Assembly (NCBI GenBank): GCA_026993785.1
Contig: JALWRZ010000010.1
Span: 117,199 to 181,198, forward strand
DNA: 64,000 bases
Direction of reading: 5' to 3'
From: DHVE2 group archaeon
Lineage (GTDB): Archaea > Thermoplasmatota > Thermoplasmata > Thermoplasmatales > Aciduliprofundaceae
Each line of letters opens with the position of its first letter. The first letter of the stretch is position 1. The notes under the pieces are model-generated. The model saw nothing but the letters and a program-made list of their open reading frames with translations. It had not been told where the DNA came from and searched no databases. Shown in pieces: positions 1-8,664 of the stretch. Both the position numbers and the translations under genes were made by a program.

Positions 1-422
1 TGCAGAGTGGGTTTTCCATCCTCCATCTTGAATAGGAAAAATTCGAATTCTGGACCTGTTACAAATTTATAGCCCTTCTCCTCCGCCTTCTTGAGAACTC
101 TTTGAAGAACATAGCGGGGATCTCCCTCAAATCTCTTTCCGTTGGGCATATAAATATCGCAGATTATTGTTGCAGATTTTTTATCGTAATGCATTATCTG
201 AAAAGTGTCGGGATCAGGCACCGCACGCATATCACTTTCATCAATGGTCGCATAGCCCACTATGCTCGAGCCATCAAAAACTATGCCTTCGTTGAGTGCC
301 TTTTCCAGCATTATGTGGGGAATCATTACACTTTTCACTTGCCCAAGAATGTCCATGAACTGCAGATGTATGTATTTCACTCCCTTCTCCTTCACGATTT
401 TCAGTACATCTTCCGGCTGCAT
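1..422 (-). CDS. glnA: Glutamine synthetase type I, N-terminal part (cut by window edge)
   Basis: The reverse strand from the ATG at 422 reads into a glutamine synthetase N-terminal beta-grasp domain. It begins MQPEDVLKIVKEKG and contains the FMDILGQVKSV, FDGSSIVGY and GPEFEFFLF motifs, the last carrying two catalytic metal-binding glutamates. About 140 residues are visible and the rest lies beyond base 1. The enzyme makes glutamine from glutamate, ammonia and ATP in the cytoplasm. No Shine-Dalgarno is obvious. A TATA-like AAAGTTTAAAT sits at about 446-456, so a short-leader or leaderless transcript is likely. A second, more divergent glutamine synthetase lies at 50704-51924; this copy looks like the standard assimilatory enzyme. 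Confidence 0.93.
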   Translation of the reverse strand, partial: MQPEDVLKIVKEKGVKYIHLQFMDILGQVKSVMIPHIMLEKALNEGIVFDGSSIVGYATIDESDMRAVPDPDTFQIMHYDKKSATIICDIYMPNGKRFEGDPRYVLQRVLKKAEEKGYKFVTGPEFEFFLFKMEDGKPTL

Positions 423-566
423 ATGAAATAATAACTTTTGCCCATTTAAACTTTTTCATTACCAAATTTGAATAAATATCAGCATCAAAGATTGATAATC
501 CTCCCGTCCAATTTCGGCGGATAAAACTTAATAAACATCCTTGCCATTCCCCCTTGGTGATTAAAA

Positions 567-1769
567 ATGTGGGCTGAGGATTTTTCAGATTTGGCAAAGA
601 CACTTAAGGCCTCGGAGATAAGGGAACTGCTCAAGGTAACGCAGATGGAGGGAATAATCTCCTTCGCAGGGGGATTACCAAATCCAAAATCTTTCCCCGT
701 GGAAATCATCAACGAGATTACCTCCAATCTTCTGGATAGGTATGGGGAGAAGATGCTTCAGTACGGTTCTACGGAAGGAGTTAACAGTTTCAGAGACACT
801 CTTGCCGAGTATTTTATGAAGACTCATGATTTCAAAAATCTTAGTAGAGATAATATTCTTATCACTTCGGGCTCGCAGCAGGGTCTCTATCTTTTAGGCA
901 AGGTGTTTTTGAATCCTGGAGATATCGTGGTTGTGGAGGCTCCAACATATGTAGGCGCATTAACAGCATTTCAAACCTTCCAGCCTACCTATGTGGAGGC
1001 TGAGCTTGAAAACGATGGCATGAGCATGGAGCTTCTTGAAAAGAAGCTTAAAGAGCTCAAGAAAGAAGGAAAGAAGCCAAAATTCATTTACTCCATACCA
1101 ACATTTCAGAACCCCGCCGGTGTGACCATGAGCCTTGAAAAGAGAAAGAGGCTACTGGAACTTGCGCATGAATACGACGTTCTTGTGGTTGAGGATAGCC
1201 CCTACGAAGAGCTGAGATTCTCTGGAGAGAAGATTCCACAGCTCAAAGCTTTAGATAACGATGGCTATGTGCTTTATCTGGGCACCCTATCCAAGGTTCT
1301 ATCCCCTGGAATGCGCATAGCATTTATGATAGGTGATGAGGAAGTTATTCACAAAGCTGCCCTGGCGAAGCAGGGCGTAGATCTATGCACAAGCCCCTTT
1401 GTGCAGTACATAGCTGAGGAATACATAAAAGGAGGGTATATGAGCTCCCATATCCCCCGGATAATAGAGCTCTACAGGGAGAAGAGAAACATTATGCTGG
1501 ATGCCCTTGAAGATTATTTCCCCGATGGTGTTGAATGGACTAAACCCGATGGTGGCATGTTCCTATGGGTTACACTTCCAAAGCATCTGGATAGCGAGAA
1601 ACTCTTGCCAAAAGCCATAGAGAACAAAGTTGTGTACGTGATAGGCGCAGCCTTCTATCCGCACAGGGATCATAAGAATACCATGAGACTTAATTTCACA
1701 TATCCCAGCAATGAAGAAATAGAGGAAGGCGTTAAAAGACTTGCAAAAGTGATAAAAGAGGCTCTCTAA
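567..1769 (+). CDS. PLP-dependent aminotransferase, class I/II (LysN/aromatic aminotransferase-like)
   Basis: 400-residue fold-type I aminotransferase, full length for the family. It opens with the FAGGLPNPKSFP substrate-loop motif typical of archaeal 2-aminoadipate/aromatic/branched-chain aminotransferases. The PLP-binding lysine is K243 in LSKVLSPGMR, preceded by NPAGVT and EDSPYEE. It should transfer amino groups between 2-oxoglutarate and amino acids; exact substrate cannot be read from sequence. Lysine here is more likely made from aspartate (asd and aspartate kinase at 35-38 kb), so a catabolic or broad role is at least as likely as LysN. The start at 567 has GGTGA six bases upstream and a TATA-like element near 524-535. 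Its end overlaps the convergent M42 gene by 4 bp. Confidence 0.88.
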   Translation: MWAEDFSDLAKTLKASEIRELLKVTQMEGIISFAGGLPNPKSFPVEIINEITSNLLDRYGEKMLQYGSTEGVNSFRDTLAEYFMKTHDFKNLSRDNILITSGSQQGLYLLGKVFLNPGDIVVVEAPTYVGALTAFQTFQPTYVEAELENDGMSMELLEKKLKELKKEGKKPKFIYSIPTFQNPAGVTMSLEKRKRLLELAHEYDVLVVEDSPYEELRFSGEKIPQLKALDNDGYVLYLGTLSKVLSPGMRIAFMIGDEEVIHKAALAKQGVDLCTSPFVQYIAEEYIKGGYMSSHIPRIIELYREKRNIMLDALEDYFPDGVEWTKPDGGMFLWVTLPKHLDSEKLLPKAIENKVVYVIGAAFYPHRDHKNTMRLNFTYPSNEEIEEGVKRLAKVIKEAL

Positions 1770-2776
1770 TCCTCTATTATTTTTTCCAGCAGTTCGATAG
1801 TATTCTTTATATCAGCCATGTGACTCATTTCCACAGGACTGTGAGTATATTTTACAGGTATGCATATGGGCAGTGCCCTTATTCCATGCACGAAGATTGC
1901 AGCGGCATCTGTGCTGCCACCGGTCATGGCAAGTTGAATGGGTATACCGTTCTCCTTGGCAACCCGCAGAACTTTATCTTTAAGAATTCCACTTGATACG
2001 CCTCTCCTATCTACGAATCTTATCGCAGGACCTTCTCCCGGGGTTACCGGGCTCAGATGGTATGGCACACCTGACATAACGGCCGATGTCATGGTGTCTA
2101 TGGCGTATACCTCATTGAAATCCATTTTGCTGGACAGAGCCTCAGCACCACGCAATCCTGTTTCTTCCTGTATGGTCCAGACAAAGGTTACCTTCTTATT
2201 TAGCTTCCTCCCCTTTATCCTGTTCACAAGCTCAAGGAGAATCGCGCAGCCAACCCTGTCATCTATTCCCCGTGTTACAATGTATTTGCCCATCACCACA
2301 AAATCCTTTTTCCATCTGCCTGGAAGCATGGGCGTAACTCCAAGATCCATGGCTTCCTTTCTATTTCTGGCACCTACATCTATGGCCAGCTCTTTCCATG
2401 TTGGCAGCTTCTTTCTATCCTCTGCAGTGCTCAAATGCGGTGGTATGAGACCAATTACACCATGGATTATACCATTCTCTGTGAAAATCTCCACTAGACG
2501 GCCGTAAAGCATGCGGTCATCCACTCCACCAACAGGGGAGAAGCGTATAAACCCGTTTTCTTCGATGTAGGTGGTCACAAAACCTATCTCATCCATGTGC
2601 GCCAGAAATGCAATATGCTCATCACCCTCACCCATTGTAACGTAGACATTTCCCACCGAATCTACCTTGGGATTCATATCCTTCAGCTTTTCCAGCAGAT
2701 ATCTTCTTATGGGATCCTCAAATCCGCTCACGCCTGGAAGCATAACTAGTTCCTTTATCAATTGTTCCAGCTCCAT
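1766..2776 (-). CDS. M42 family metallo-aminopeptidase (TET/endoglucanase-like)
   Basis: About 336-residue M42 peptidase. These form tetrahedral 12-mers that trim short peptides in the cytoplasm using two metal ions. The metal and catalytic motifs are present in order: LAHMDEIGF, RGIDDRVGCA, TIQEETGLRGAE, the AIDTM region and a late KYTHSPVEM histidine. I chose the ATG at 2776 because GGTGA lies 5 bases upstream; the in-frame GTG at 2785 would put the start on top of that site. The gene ends in TAG, showing that amber codons serve as normal stops in this genome. Together with the liv transporter and a permease it fits peptide and amino-acid use. Confidence 0.9.
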   Translation of the reverse strand: MELEQLIKELVMLPGVSGFEDPIRRYLLEKLKDMNPKVDSVGNVYVTMGEGDEHIAFLAHMDEIGFVTTYIEENGFIRFSPVGGVDDRMLYGRLVEIFTENGIIHGVIGLIPPHLSTAEDRKKLPTWKELAIDVGARNRKEAMDLGVTPMLPGRWKKDFVVMGKYIVTRGIDDRVGCAILLELVNRIKGRKLNKKVTFVWTIQEETGLRGAEALSSKMDFNEVYAIDTMTSAVMSGVPYHLSPVTPGEGPAIRFVDRRGVSSGILKDKVLRVAKENGIPIQLAMTGGSTDAAAIFVHGIRALPICIPVKYTHSPVEMSHMADIKNTIELLEKIIED

Positions 2777-2817
2777 TTTCGTCACCGCGCAATTATAGCC
2801 TTATAGGATAAATAATT

Positions 2818-3939
2818 TTACGATGTGCAGAGCTCCTCCCTCATTTTCTTTATGAATTCCTCAGGCGAAATTTTGCCGTTAATGAAGTTCCCCTTTCCTC
2901 CGCCCTTACCCCCCTGCTCCCTGAGAATCGAGAGGATTCTGTCCCCTAGGTGAAGATCTTTAGAAAAAGCGCACATTATGGTTTGAGAACTGAGATCTCC
3001 GAAGACGGCGATGCTCTTCTCTTCTTTCACAAGCTCCATAATTCTTTTTACTAGTATCTTCCTATTACTGCCGTAGAATAGGAGCCAGTAGAGCTTTATT
3101 TCTCTGCATTTTTCCTCTTCGAATGGTAACTTTTCGCTGGCATCTTTCAACGCGTTATACAGCTTTTCCCTCTCTTCCAGAAGATTCTCCACATATTTCT
3201 CCATCTTCTCTGGTGTAACATTGTATCTCCAAGAAATGCTGCGGAGTTTCTGCGAAAAGGAGTAATGAGTTTGAGTGGCAAGATCACCCACAACAAATTT
3301 AACCTCCTTAACGCTACCCAGCCTCACATGGGTTATGCAAAAATCTCCAATCTCCGAAAGATTCCTCACGTGGGTTCCTTTACAGGCCGAGATATCATGC
3401 CCTTCTATTTTCACCACTCTTATCCTGTTCTCTCTTATTCTATCCAGCCTTATTCTTAGCTGAGGATATTTCTTCACCTCTTCCTTGGAAATCCAGAACA
3501 CCCCTACCTCGCGACCATCTTTTATCAATTTTCTCGTTTTCTCCTCTGCTTCAAGTATGTCCTCTAGGCTTATATCACCTCGAAAAACCAGTGAGGATTC
3601 TTCCCCAAAGTTTGCCCTTCCAAGCGTGGCACCTTTATCCTGAAGAAACCTGAAAAAGGCATGCTCAGCGGTGTGGGCGCGCATGAACCAGTATCTTCGG
3701 CTCCAATCAATCTCTATCTTTATTTTCCTGGCATTACAATCTCCTTCAATCTCATGCCAGAGATTGCCAAGGTGCATTATTTTGAGCCTCTTATCTCCGC
3801 AGATGGCGTATCCCACATCGGGGGGCTGCCCACCACCTCCGGGGTATAGGATGGTATCGCTCAAAAGATATCTGTTATTCTCTTTTTTGACTATCTCCAC
3901 CTCAGCCTCTTTTAAATATGGGTCTTCGTAGTAGAGCAT
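2818..3939 (-). CDS. AlaX-type trans-editing protein, long form with DHHA1 tail
   Basis: 373 residues. The N-terminal ~240 residues match the second additional domain/editing module of alanyl-tRNA synthetase: LYPGGGGQPPD, the zinc motif HTAEH near residue 92 and the CKGTH motif near residue 185. The C-terminus carries a DHHA1-like domain ending in GGKGGGKGNFINGK. Known AlaX proteins hydrolyse mischarged Ser-tRNA(Ala) or Gly-tRNA(Ala). The long form with DHHA1 corresponds to the AlaX-L type. No aminoacylation domain is present. The start has no clear Shine-Dalgarno, and a TATA-like AGTATTAATT lies near 3960-3970, so it is probably leaderless. Confidence 0.88.
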   Translation of the reverse strand: MLYYEDPYLKEAEVEIVKKENNRYLLSDTILYPGGGGQPPDVGYAICGDKRLKIMHLGNLWHEIEGDCNARKIKIEIDWSRRYWFMRAHTAEHAFFRFLQDKGATLGRANFGEESSLVFRGDISLEDILEAEEKTRKLIKDGREVGVFWISKEEVKKYPQLRIRLDRIRENRIRVVKIEGHDISACKGTHVRNLSEIGDFCITHVRLGSVKEVKFVVGDLATQTHYSFSQKLRSISWRYNVTPEKMEKYVENLLEEREKLYNALKDASEKLPFEEEKCREIKLYWLLFYGSNRKILVKRIMELVKEEKSIAVFGDLSSQTIMCAFSKDLHLGDRILSILREQGGKGGGKGNFINGKISPEEFIKKMREELCTS

Positions 3940-3992
3940 GGAGTTGGATGGGGATGCACAATTAATACTTTTTCTTCTTTTTTTTGAATTTT

Positions 3993-4676
3993 TCAGGGTA
4001 ACTTTATTTTGCTTCCAGTTCTTACCTCCAAAAACTTCTCGGGATATTTTCTTTTCACATAGTCCTTGGCAGCATCACCGCTGCAATGAGCTGGAGAGAT
4101 ATAGCGAGAAAAGGCTGCAAGATTATCCAGACGCCTTTTGGGAGGTGAGTGAAATCCGCCCATAACCAGGAAAATATCCTCGCCTGTTAGATTCTTTAAC
4201 TTGTATGCCATGGAATCCACTCCAGGATGGCTGCAGCCCACGATAACAATGAGGCCCAGAGAGTCTACCTTTACGCCCAATGCCTGCTCTCTGACAAACC
4301 CCATGGGTCCTGTGCTCCAGGCATCCTCAATTATCTCTCCAGCTTCATGAACATTTGTTGGCCTCAGTCCCCATTTTCTGAGAAAATCCGATTCCCGAGG
4401 AGGTACAAAAATTTTGAGTTCCTTTCGGATTTTTCCTATATATTCGAAGCCACCATAGTGATCGCTGTGGTAATGGCTAAGAAACGCATAATCAATATTT
4501 TCAAGATTTATATTCATTCTTTTGGTGTTGTACTCTATAACTTCCGGCTTGGTATCTGCATCGAAGAGCAATCTCCATTTATCCGATTCAAGAAGTACGC
4601 TCCAACCCCAATCGTTTTTGAGTCCCTCGGTACCTATGTTATCATTGAGAATGGTAAGAGTAAGATATCTCACCAT
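3993..4676 (-). CDS. Metallo-beta-lactamase fold hydrolase (COG1237-like)
   Basis: About 227 residues from the ATG at 4676. An open frame extends upstream to 4847 but would run into the divergent radical SAM gene, and GGGGGAT sits about 10 bases before 4676, so the short start is preferred. The family opening LTILNDNIGTEG is followed by the metal motif HYHSDHYGG (residues 68-75), GCSHPGV and GGFH. This matches the COG1237 group of MBL hydrolases, some annotated in pterin metabolism; the substrate here is not known. It is likely a dinuclear zinc hydrolase of the cytoplasm. Confidence 0.85.
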   Translation of the reverse strand: MVRYLTLTILNDNIGTEGLKNDWGWSVLLESDKWRLLFDADTKPEVIEYNTKRMNINLENIDYAFLSHYHSDHYGGFEYIGKIRKELKIFVPPRESDFLRKWGLRPTNVHEAGEIIEDAWSTGPMGFVREQALGVKVDSLGLIVIVGCSHPGVDSMAYKLKNLTGEDIFLVMGGFHSPPKRRLDNLAAFSRYISPAHCSGDAAKDYVKRKYPEKFLEVRTGSKIKLP

Positions 4677-4758
4677 GCTTGAAGGTATCCCCCTACACGA
4701 TTTTAATTTTTTGGAAATTTCTGCGAAGGATTTATAATTTATCGCGCGATGCAGCACT

Positions 4759-5721
4759 ATGCAGGATTCTGTGGTATTTGGGCCAGTGCCTTCCCGCAGG
4801 CTTGGGAGAAGCTTAGGGATAAATAATATCCCGGATAAGGTTTGCACCTATGCATGCGTTTACTGTCAGATAGGAAGAACTCTCAAAATGGAGATGGAGA
4901 GAAGGGAATTTTACCCTCCAGAACTTATATTCAAAGAGGCGGAAAAAAAGGTATCGAAGGCTGAGGATATGGGCGAAAAAATAGATTATATCACATTTGT
5001 TCCCGATGGGGAACCAACCCTAGATGTAAATCTTGGAAAGGAAATAGAGCTTCTCAGCGATATAGGAATAAAATTGGCAATAATTACGAACTCTTCCCTG
5101 CTATATCGAGAGGATGTCCGCGAGGAGCTGATGAACCTGGATTTTGTTTCTCTGAAGCTTGATGCCGTTACCCCCGAATTATGGAAAAGGATAGATAGGC
5201 CCCACAAATCTCTCAAGCTCCACGAGATTCTCGACGGAATGCTCCAATTCCGTAGAGAATTCGGAAAAAAGATAGTGACGGAAACAATGTTGATAGGAGA
5301 TATATCTTATTCCTCTGAACTTGGAAAGATGGGAGAATTTCTTAAAAAATTAAAGCCCAATGTAGCGTATATAGCCGTGCCAACTCGCCCACCCCTGGAA
5401 AGCTGGGTTAAACCTCCTGAAGAGGACGTTTTACTTCACGCATATCATGAATTCGTTAGGGTGCTAGGAGAGGAGAGGGTGGAGTATCTTATAGGCTATG
5501 AGGGAGATGCCTTTGCCTTTACAGGCAATTTTGAAGAGGATCTTCTTTCCATAACCGCTGTGCATCCAATGAAAAAAGAGGCTGTGGAAACTCTACTACG
5601 CAAGGCAAATGCCAACTGGGACATAGTGGAACGCTTAATAACGGAGGGGAAACTTATGGAAAGGGACTATCAGGGTCAGAAATTTTATATGCGCAGATTG
5701 AAAAGCAGAGATAAGCCTTAA
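4759..5721 (+). CDS. Radical SAM protein (COG0731 family)
   Basis: 320 residues. After the family opening VFGPVPSRRLGRSLGIN comes the [4Fe-4S] cluster motif C29-x3-C33-x2-C36 (CTYACVYC), then FVPDGEPTLD and TNSSLL. This is the COG0731 group of Fe-S oxidoreductases, related to the wybutosine enzyme TYW1 but with no assigned reaction for most archaeal members. The C-terminal ~80 residues look like a winged-helix segment. A TATA-like TTTATAATTT at 4731-4740 lies about 20 bases before the ATG, so the message is probably leaderless. It is divergent from the MBL gene and overlaps the convergent PhoU-like gene by 4 bp. Confidence 0.85.
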   Translation: MQDSVVFGPVPSRRLGRSLGINNIPDKVCTYACVYCQIGRTLKMEMERREFYPPELIFKEAEKKVSKAEDMGEKIDYITFVPDGEPTLDVNLGKEIELLSDIGIKLAIITNSSLLYREDVREELMNLDFVSLKLDAVTPELWKRIDRPHKSLKLHEILDGMLQFRREFGKKIVTETMLIGDISYSSELGKMGEFLKKLKPNVAYIAVPTRPPLESWVKPPEEDVLLHAYHEFVRVLGEERVEYLIGYEGDAFAFTGNFEEDLLSITAVHPMKKEAVETLLRKANANWDIVERLITEGKLMERDYQGQKFYMRRLKSRDKP

Positions 5722-6740
5722 ATCTTTGCATCTTTTTTGCTCTCCATTATGTAATTTATTGTGTCTTCCGCTATATCACCGGCATATTCTCCAACCCTCC
5801 TTATGCTCTCGGAAATGTAAGCAAGGGATATGGCCACAGGGCCACGGCTTTTATTCGCGTGGGAGAGTATGCCCTTGCACATGGGAATCAGTTTCTCCAC
5901 CATCTCTATCGTAGAATTAGCTGCTCTTAAATCTCTTGAGAAAAAGCTCTCCATAGCCTTCTCGAATATTGAAAGCGCGTAGCTCTGCGCTTTTTCCACA
6001 TACTTCATAACTTTCTCATCTCTATAATTTCTCTCCAGAAGCACTCTGACACTTTTCGCCATTCTAACTCCATGGTCACCGATTCTCTCAATGTATCTGC
6101 TCAGAAGAAAACTATGCAACGCAAGGGATGGGTTCGTACCTACATCCTCCCCGCTCATTCCATATTCCCGAACCATCTGATACTGGCGAGCTATAAGCCA
6201 GTAAAGCCGATCCACTTCAGAATCCCGAGCGACAATGTCCTCTATCAGCTCAAAATCCCCGCTGTGATATGCCATAAGTGAGTGCCTGTGCATCTCCATG
6301 GCTATCTCGTACATCCTTCGCAGCCCCTTGAGAATTGGAATCTCCCTGGGATTCAGAAGATCTTTTATTACCACCTCATTTTCCTTCTCTTCCACAATTT
6401 CCACACCAATGGCTATCTTCGTGAACTTTCTTATTTCCCTTTTGATTGAGGGAGGAATGATATCTCTTGAGATTATATTAATCTCTGAAAATCCAGCCAT
6501 GTAGATGCCAACAAGAACCCTCAAAATTTCACTAGGGGACGCATCTATCCCCAGGTACAAGGTTTTACTTCTTCCTCGCCCCTTCACTAGAGATGGTGGA
6601 ACTATTATGAGGGATCCATCTTCTCGGGTTAGTATATTCACCTGCTCATTCTTCTTTAGATTGAATTTTGTAATCCACCACTTGGGAAGAGAGACGATAT
6701 ATGAGGAACCCCCTGTTTTTTGTATCTTCCTGGTTTCCAT
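5718..6740 (-). CDS. PhoU-family phosphate regulator with N-terminal AbrB domain
   Basis: 340 residues. The first ~50 residues (METRKIQKTGGSSYIVSLPKWW) form a SpoVT-AbrB swapped-hairpin DNA-binding domain. The rest contains two PhoU-like helical repeats rich in conserved acidic and arginine residues (RDSEVDRLYWL, RYIERIGDHGVRMA). This domain order is the common archaeal PhoU. It is thought to control phosphate uptake genes or transporter activity. No pst genes occur in the window. A TATA box (TTTTATATAG) lies near 6757-6768 on this strand, giving a short leader; the start has no Shine-Dalgarno. Confidence 0.88.
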   Translation of the reverse strand: METRKIQKTGGSSYIVSLPKWWITKFNLKKNEQVNILTREDGSLIIVPPSLVKGRGRSKTLYLGIDASPSEILRVLVGIYMAGFSEINIISRDIIPPSIKREIRKFTKIAIGVEIVEEKENEVVIKDLLNPREIPILKGLRRMYEIAMEMHRHSLMAYHSGDFELIEDIVARDSEVDRLYWLIARQYQMVREYGMSGEDVGTNPSLALHSFLLSRYIERIGDHGVRMAKSVRVLLERNYRDEKVMKYVEKAQSYALSIFEKAMESFFSRDLRAANSTIEMVEKLIPMCKGILSHANKSRGPVAISLAYISESIRRVGEYAGDIAEDTINYIMESKKDAKI

Positions 6741-6839
6741 ATATAGGGATGGGTTGAAATCTATATAAAATTATGCATCTATAATGCTGTATATATTTCC
6801 CGTGGAGAAGTTTTTTAAGAGTGAGGAATATCACTTCCC

Positions 6840-7301
6840 ATGCTCTCCGATGCCGATATTTTAAGAGCCATGGAAAAAGGGGAGATTCACATTGAAAATT
6901 TCCGGGAGGAGAATCTCACGCCCAACGGTTACGATTTAACCATAGGGGAAATAATGATTCCTTCTTTGGATTTGTATATTAAGAGCGGAGAAGTGGTAAT
7001 CCCTCCACTGACCCGTTTCCTCGTGGGTTCGAAGGAGTACATAAAGCTGGGAAAGGGATACGTGGCACAGATTTGGATAAAGAGCAGATGGGCAAGAAGA
7101 GGCGTGCTTGCCTCCTTCGGATTAGTGGATGCAGGATTCGAGGGGATATTGACCATGGGTGCCTTTGCCACCGAAGAACTGAAAATGAAGGTAGGAGATA
7201 AATTTGCACAGCTATGTTTTCTCAGGCTGGAAAAACCTGCGGAGAAGGGCTATGAGGAAAGGTCAGGGAACTATCAAAAACAAAAAAATATAAAGATTTA
7301 A
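6840..7301 (+). CDS. dcd: dCTP deaminase / dUTPase-fold protein
   Basis: 153 residues with the trimeric dUTPase fold of dCTP deaminase: MLSDADILRAMEKGEI at the start, NLTPNGYDL, the substrate-binding IKSRWARRGV and the core LVDAGFEGILT. The family converts dCTP to dUTP (mono-functional) or directly to dUMP (bifunctional); which applies cannot be told from sequence alone. The TTTTTTAAGAG element at 6811-6820 is about 25 bases before the ATG, suggesting a leaderless start. It is convergent with the FtsZ-like gene with 2 bases between them. Confidence 0.88.
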   Translation: MLSDADILRAMEKGEIHIENFREENLTPNGYDLTIGEIMIPSLDLYIKSGEVVIPPLTRFLVGSKEYIKLGKGYVAQIWIKSRWARRGVLASFGLVDAGFEGILTMGAFATEELKMKVGDKFAQLCFLRLEKPAEKGYEERSGNYQKQKNIKI

Positions 7302-7303
7302 AA

Positions 7304-8032
7304 TTAGGCTGCAATAAGAATATTGCGGTAGGCCTCCTCCACAATGGCATCCATGTCCTTAAGATATATTTCCCTGAATTTTTTCTCTATCTCTATCCTA
7401 GTGATATTCGTTATCCTTGCCACAAACTCGTATATTTCCTGATACATTATTTCATAGGCCTTGGAAACTCTGACCTTGGGATAGGAAAGAAGAACATCGC
7501 TGTCCAGCACTATGCACTTGGTGGAGTATCTCTTTATCTCTTCCAGTGCAGATAGGGCTGCCCTTCTCCTATCACCTTCTATAGAGAAGGGAAGTATAGC
7601 TACGGTTATCACTATCTTGTTTGTTTCCTCCTTGAGAATTCTCAGAGTTTCTAAGAGTCCGCCGGTTCCCATCCCCCCTCCCAGGGAGGAGATGAGAATC
7701 ACAACATCAGCGTTTCGAGCCTCCTCCAGCAGCCAGGCCTTGCTCCTGCTTATCACGTACTCAGCAACCTTAATCTCACCGTTTGTATCCTGATGTTCTC
7801 CCAGCACATCTTTACCCAGGAGCATTTTTTTATCAGCTTCCACCTCCTCAAGGCCTCTTTCGTCCACATTGACCGCTATGATCCTTGCACCCTGTATGCC
7901 CTTCCGGTACAGATAACTGGCGACACGACCAGCACCACCGCCAAAGGCGAATACCCTGACATCTGGTTTTATGCCGAATTCTTCCACGAGAATCTCCTCT
8001 ACACTCTTCTTTATCTCATTCATATCAGGCAT
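7304..8032 (-). CDS. Short FtsZ-like tubulin-superfamily GTPase
   Basis: 242 residues that cover only the GTP-binding domain of FtsZ. Visible are the T1 loop FAFGGGAGRVAS, AVNVDERGLEE (T3 region), the tubulin signature GGGMGTGG (usual GGGTGTG) and, near the end, a T7-like LKDMDAI. Normal FtsZ has a second ~120-residue C-terminal domain that is missing here; the frame stops cleanly with TAA. The start at 8032 is preceded by GGTGATG. It sits 27 bp downstream of a ribbon-helix-helix gene in the same direction. A shared promoter lies upstream of that gene. The protein may polymerise or regulate a full-length FtsZ; this is inference. Confidence 0.85.
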   Translation of the reverse strand: MPDMNEIKKSVEEILVEEFGIKPDVRVFAFGGGAGRVASYLYRKGIQGARIIAVNVDERGLEEVEADKKMLLGKDVLGEHQDTNGEIKVAEYVISRSKAWLLEEARNADVVILISSLGGGMGTGGLLETLRILKEETNKIVITVAILPFSIEGDRRRAALSALEEIKRYSTKCIVLDSDVLLSYPKVRVSKAYEIMYQEIYEFVARITNITRIEIEKKFREIYLKDMDAIVEEAYRNILIAA

Positions 8033-8059
8033 GACTCATCACCTTCTCAGCGCTTTAGT

Positions 8060-8434
8060 TTATGGCAAAGGGCTTTTCTGCTTCTCCTCCTCACTCAATC
8101 TCAAAGAAGAGAGCCCCTGGGTATAGGCTTTTAATATTCTGGCAAGTTCTCCATTGGATACCAAAATTCTAAGCACATAGGTTATAAGATCACTTAGATC
8201 TCTGAAATATTTGTAATCTACATAATCCTCAAGAATATCCAGAATACGGTCTTCCATTTCCACCTTCAAACCGCTTTCTCTGAGCAATCCGCGATCGCTC
8301 ATCTTCATGTACTCCATAACTGCTCGTCTTATGAACTCCGAGCGGCTTCTGTACTCTGGATGCCTGGCTATAAAATCATCAATTTCATCAAGCTCCACGT
8401 CTGACAGCCTTATTGTCAGTCTGGTACCACTCAT
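8060..8434 (-). CDS. Ribbon-helix-helix regulator upstream of ftsZ-like gene (CdrS/L-like)
   Basis: 124 residues. The N-terminal ~50 residues are a ribbon-helix-helix DNA-binding domain: a short strand (TRLTIRLSDVELDEIDDF) and a helix pair ending SRSEFIRRAVMEYM. A ~70-residue acidic, helical C-terminus follows. It is the first gene of a two-gene unit with the FtsZ-like GTPase. Haloarchaea have an RHH regulator (CdrS) encoded beside ftsZ2 that controls cell division, so this context suggests the same job. A strong TATA box is at 8479-8488. The longer C-terminal region could be a sensor or dimerisation part, as in CdrL. Confidence 0.8.
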   Translation of the reverse strand: MSGTRLTIRLSDVELDEIDDFIARHPEYRSRSEFIRRAVMEYMKMSDRGLLRESGLKVEMEDRILDILEDYVDYKYFRDLSDLITYVLRILVSNGELARILKAYTQGLSSLRLSEEEKQKSPLP

Positions 8435-8478
8435 CTATACACCCTTTGCCCTTTGATATGGAAGATATGTACATTGCA

Positions 8479-8488
8479 ATATATAAAG
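8479..8488 (-). promoter_or_regulatory. TATA box of the RHH-ftsZ-like operon
   Basis: On the minus strand the sequence reads TTTATATATT at this place, 45-55 bases before the RHH start codon. It is the best TATA match in the 230-bp gap between 8435 and 8664 and would place transcription start near 8455, giving a leader of about 20 bases. Confidence 0.6.
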
Positions 8489-8587
8489 TTTTCTATCATC
8501 TTCAAATATTAAAATTATTTTTATGACAAAATAAAATTTTTGAAAGTAGTATGAAAGGGAATTATGTTGAAAAAACATCAGTCTCTT

Positions 8588-8604
8588 GTCATACACAGTA
8601 TGAC
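8588..8604. other. Perfect 7-bp inverted repeat in intergenic region
   Basis: GTCATAC and GTATGAC flank a 3-base centre (ACA). It lies between the SCP2-like gene and the RHH gene, about 60 bases past the stop side of neither gene's promoter. It could be an operator for the RHH protein (RHH sites are short dyads) or a small terminator hairpin; nothing in the sequence decides. Confidence 0.4.
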
Positions 8605-8664
8605 GAAAAGGTGTGGAAGAAGGCAGCATGGCAGACAAGTGGCACTGGTCGCCAGACTTCTGTC

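Noticed and set aside
4674..4847. N-terminal extension of the MBL hydrolase (58 extra residues)
   Set aside because: It overlaps the start and promoter of the divergent radical SAM gene, lacks similarity to the family and has a worse ribosome site than the ATG at 4676.
8435..8638. 67-codon minus-strand ORF upstream of the RHH gene
   Set aside because: It runs through the promoter and AT-rich leader, has no ribosome site and reads as low-complexity noise.
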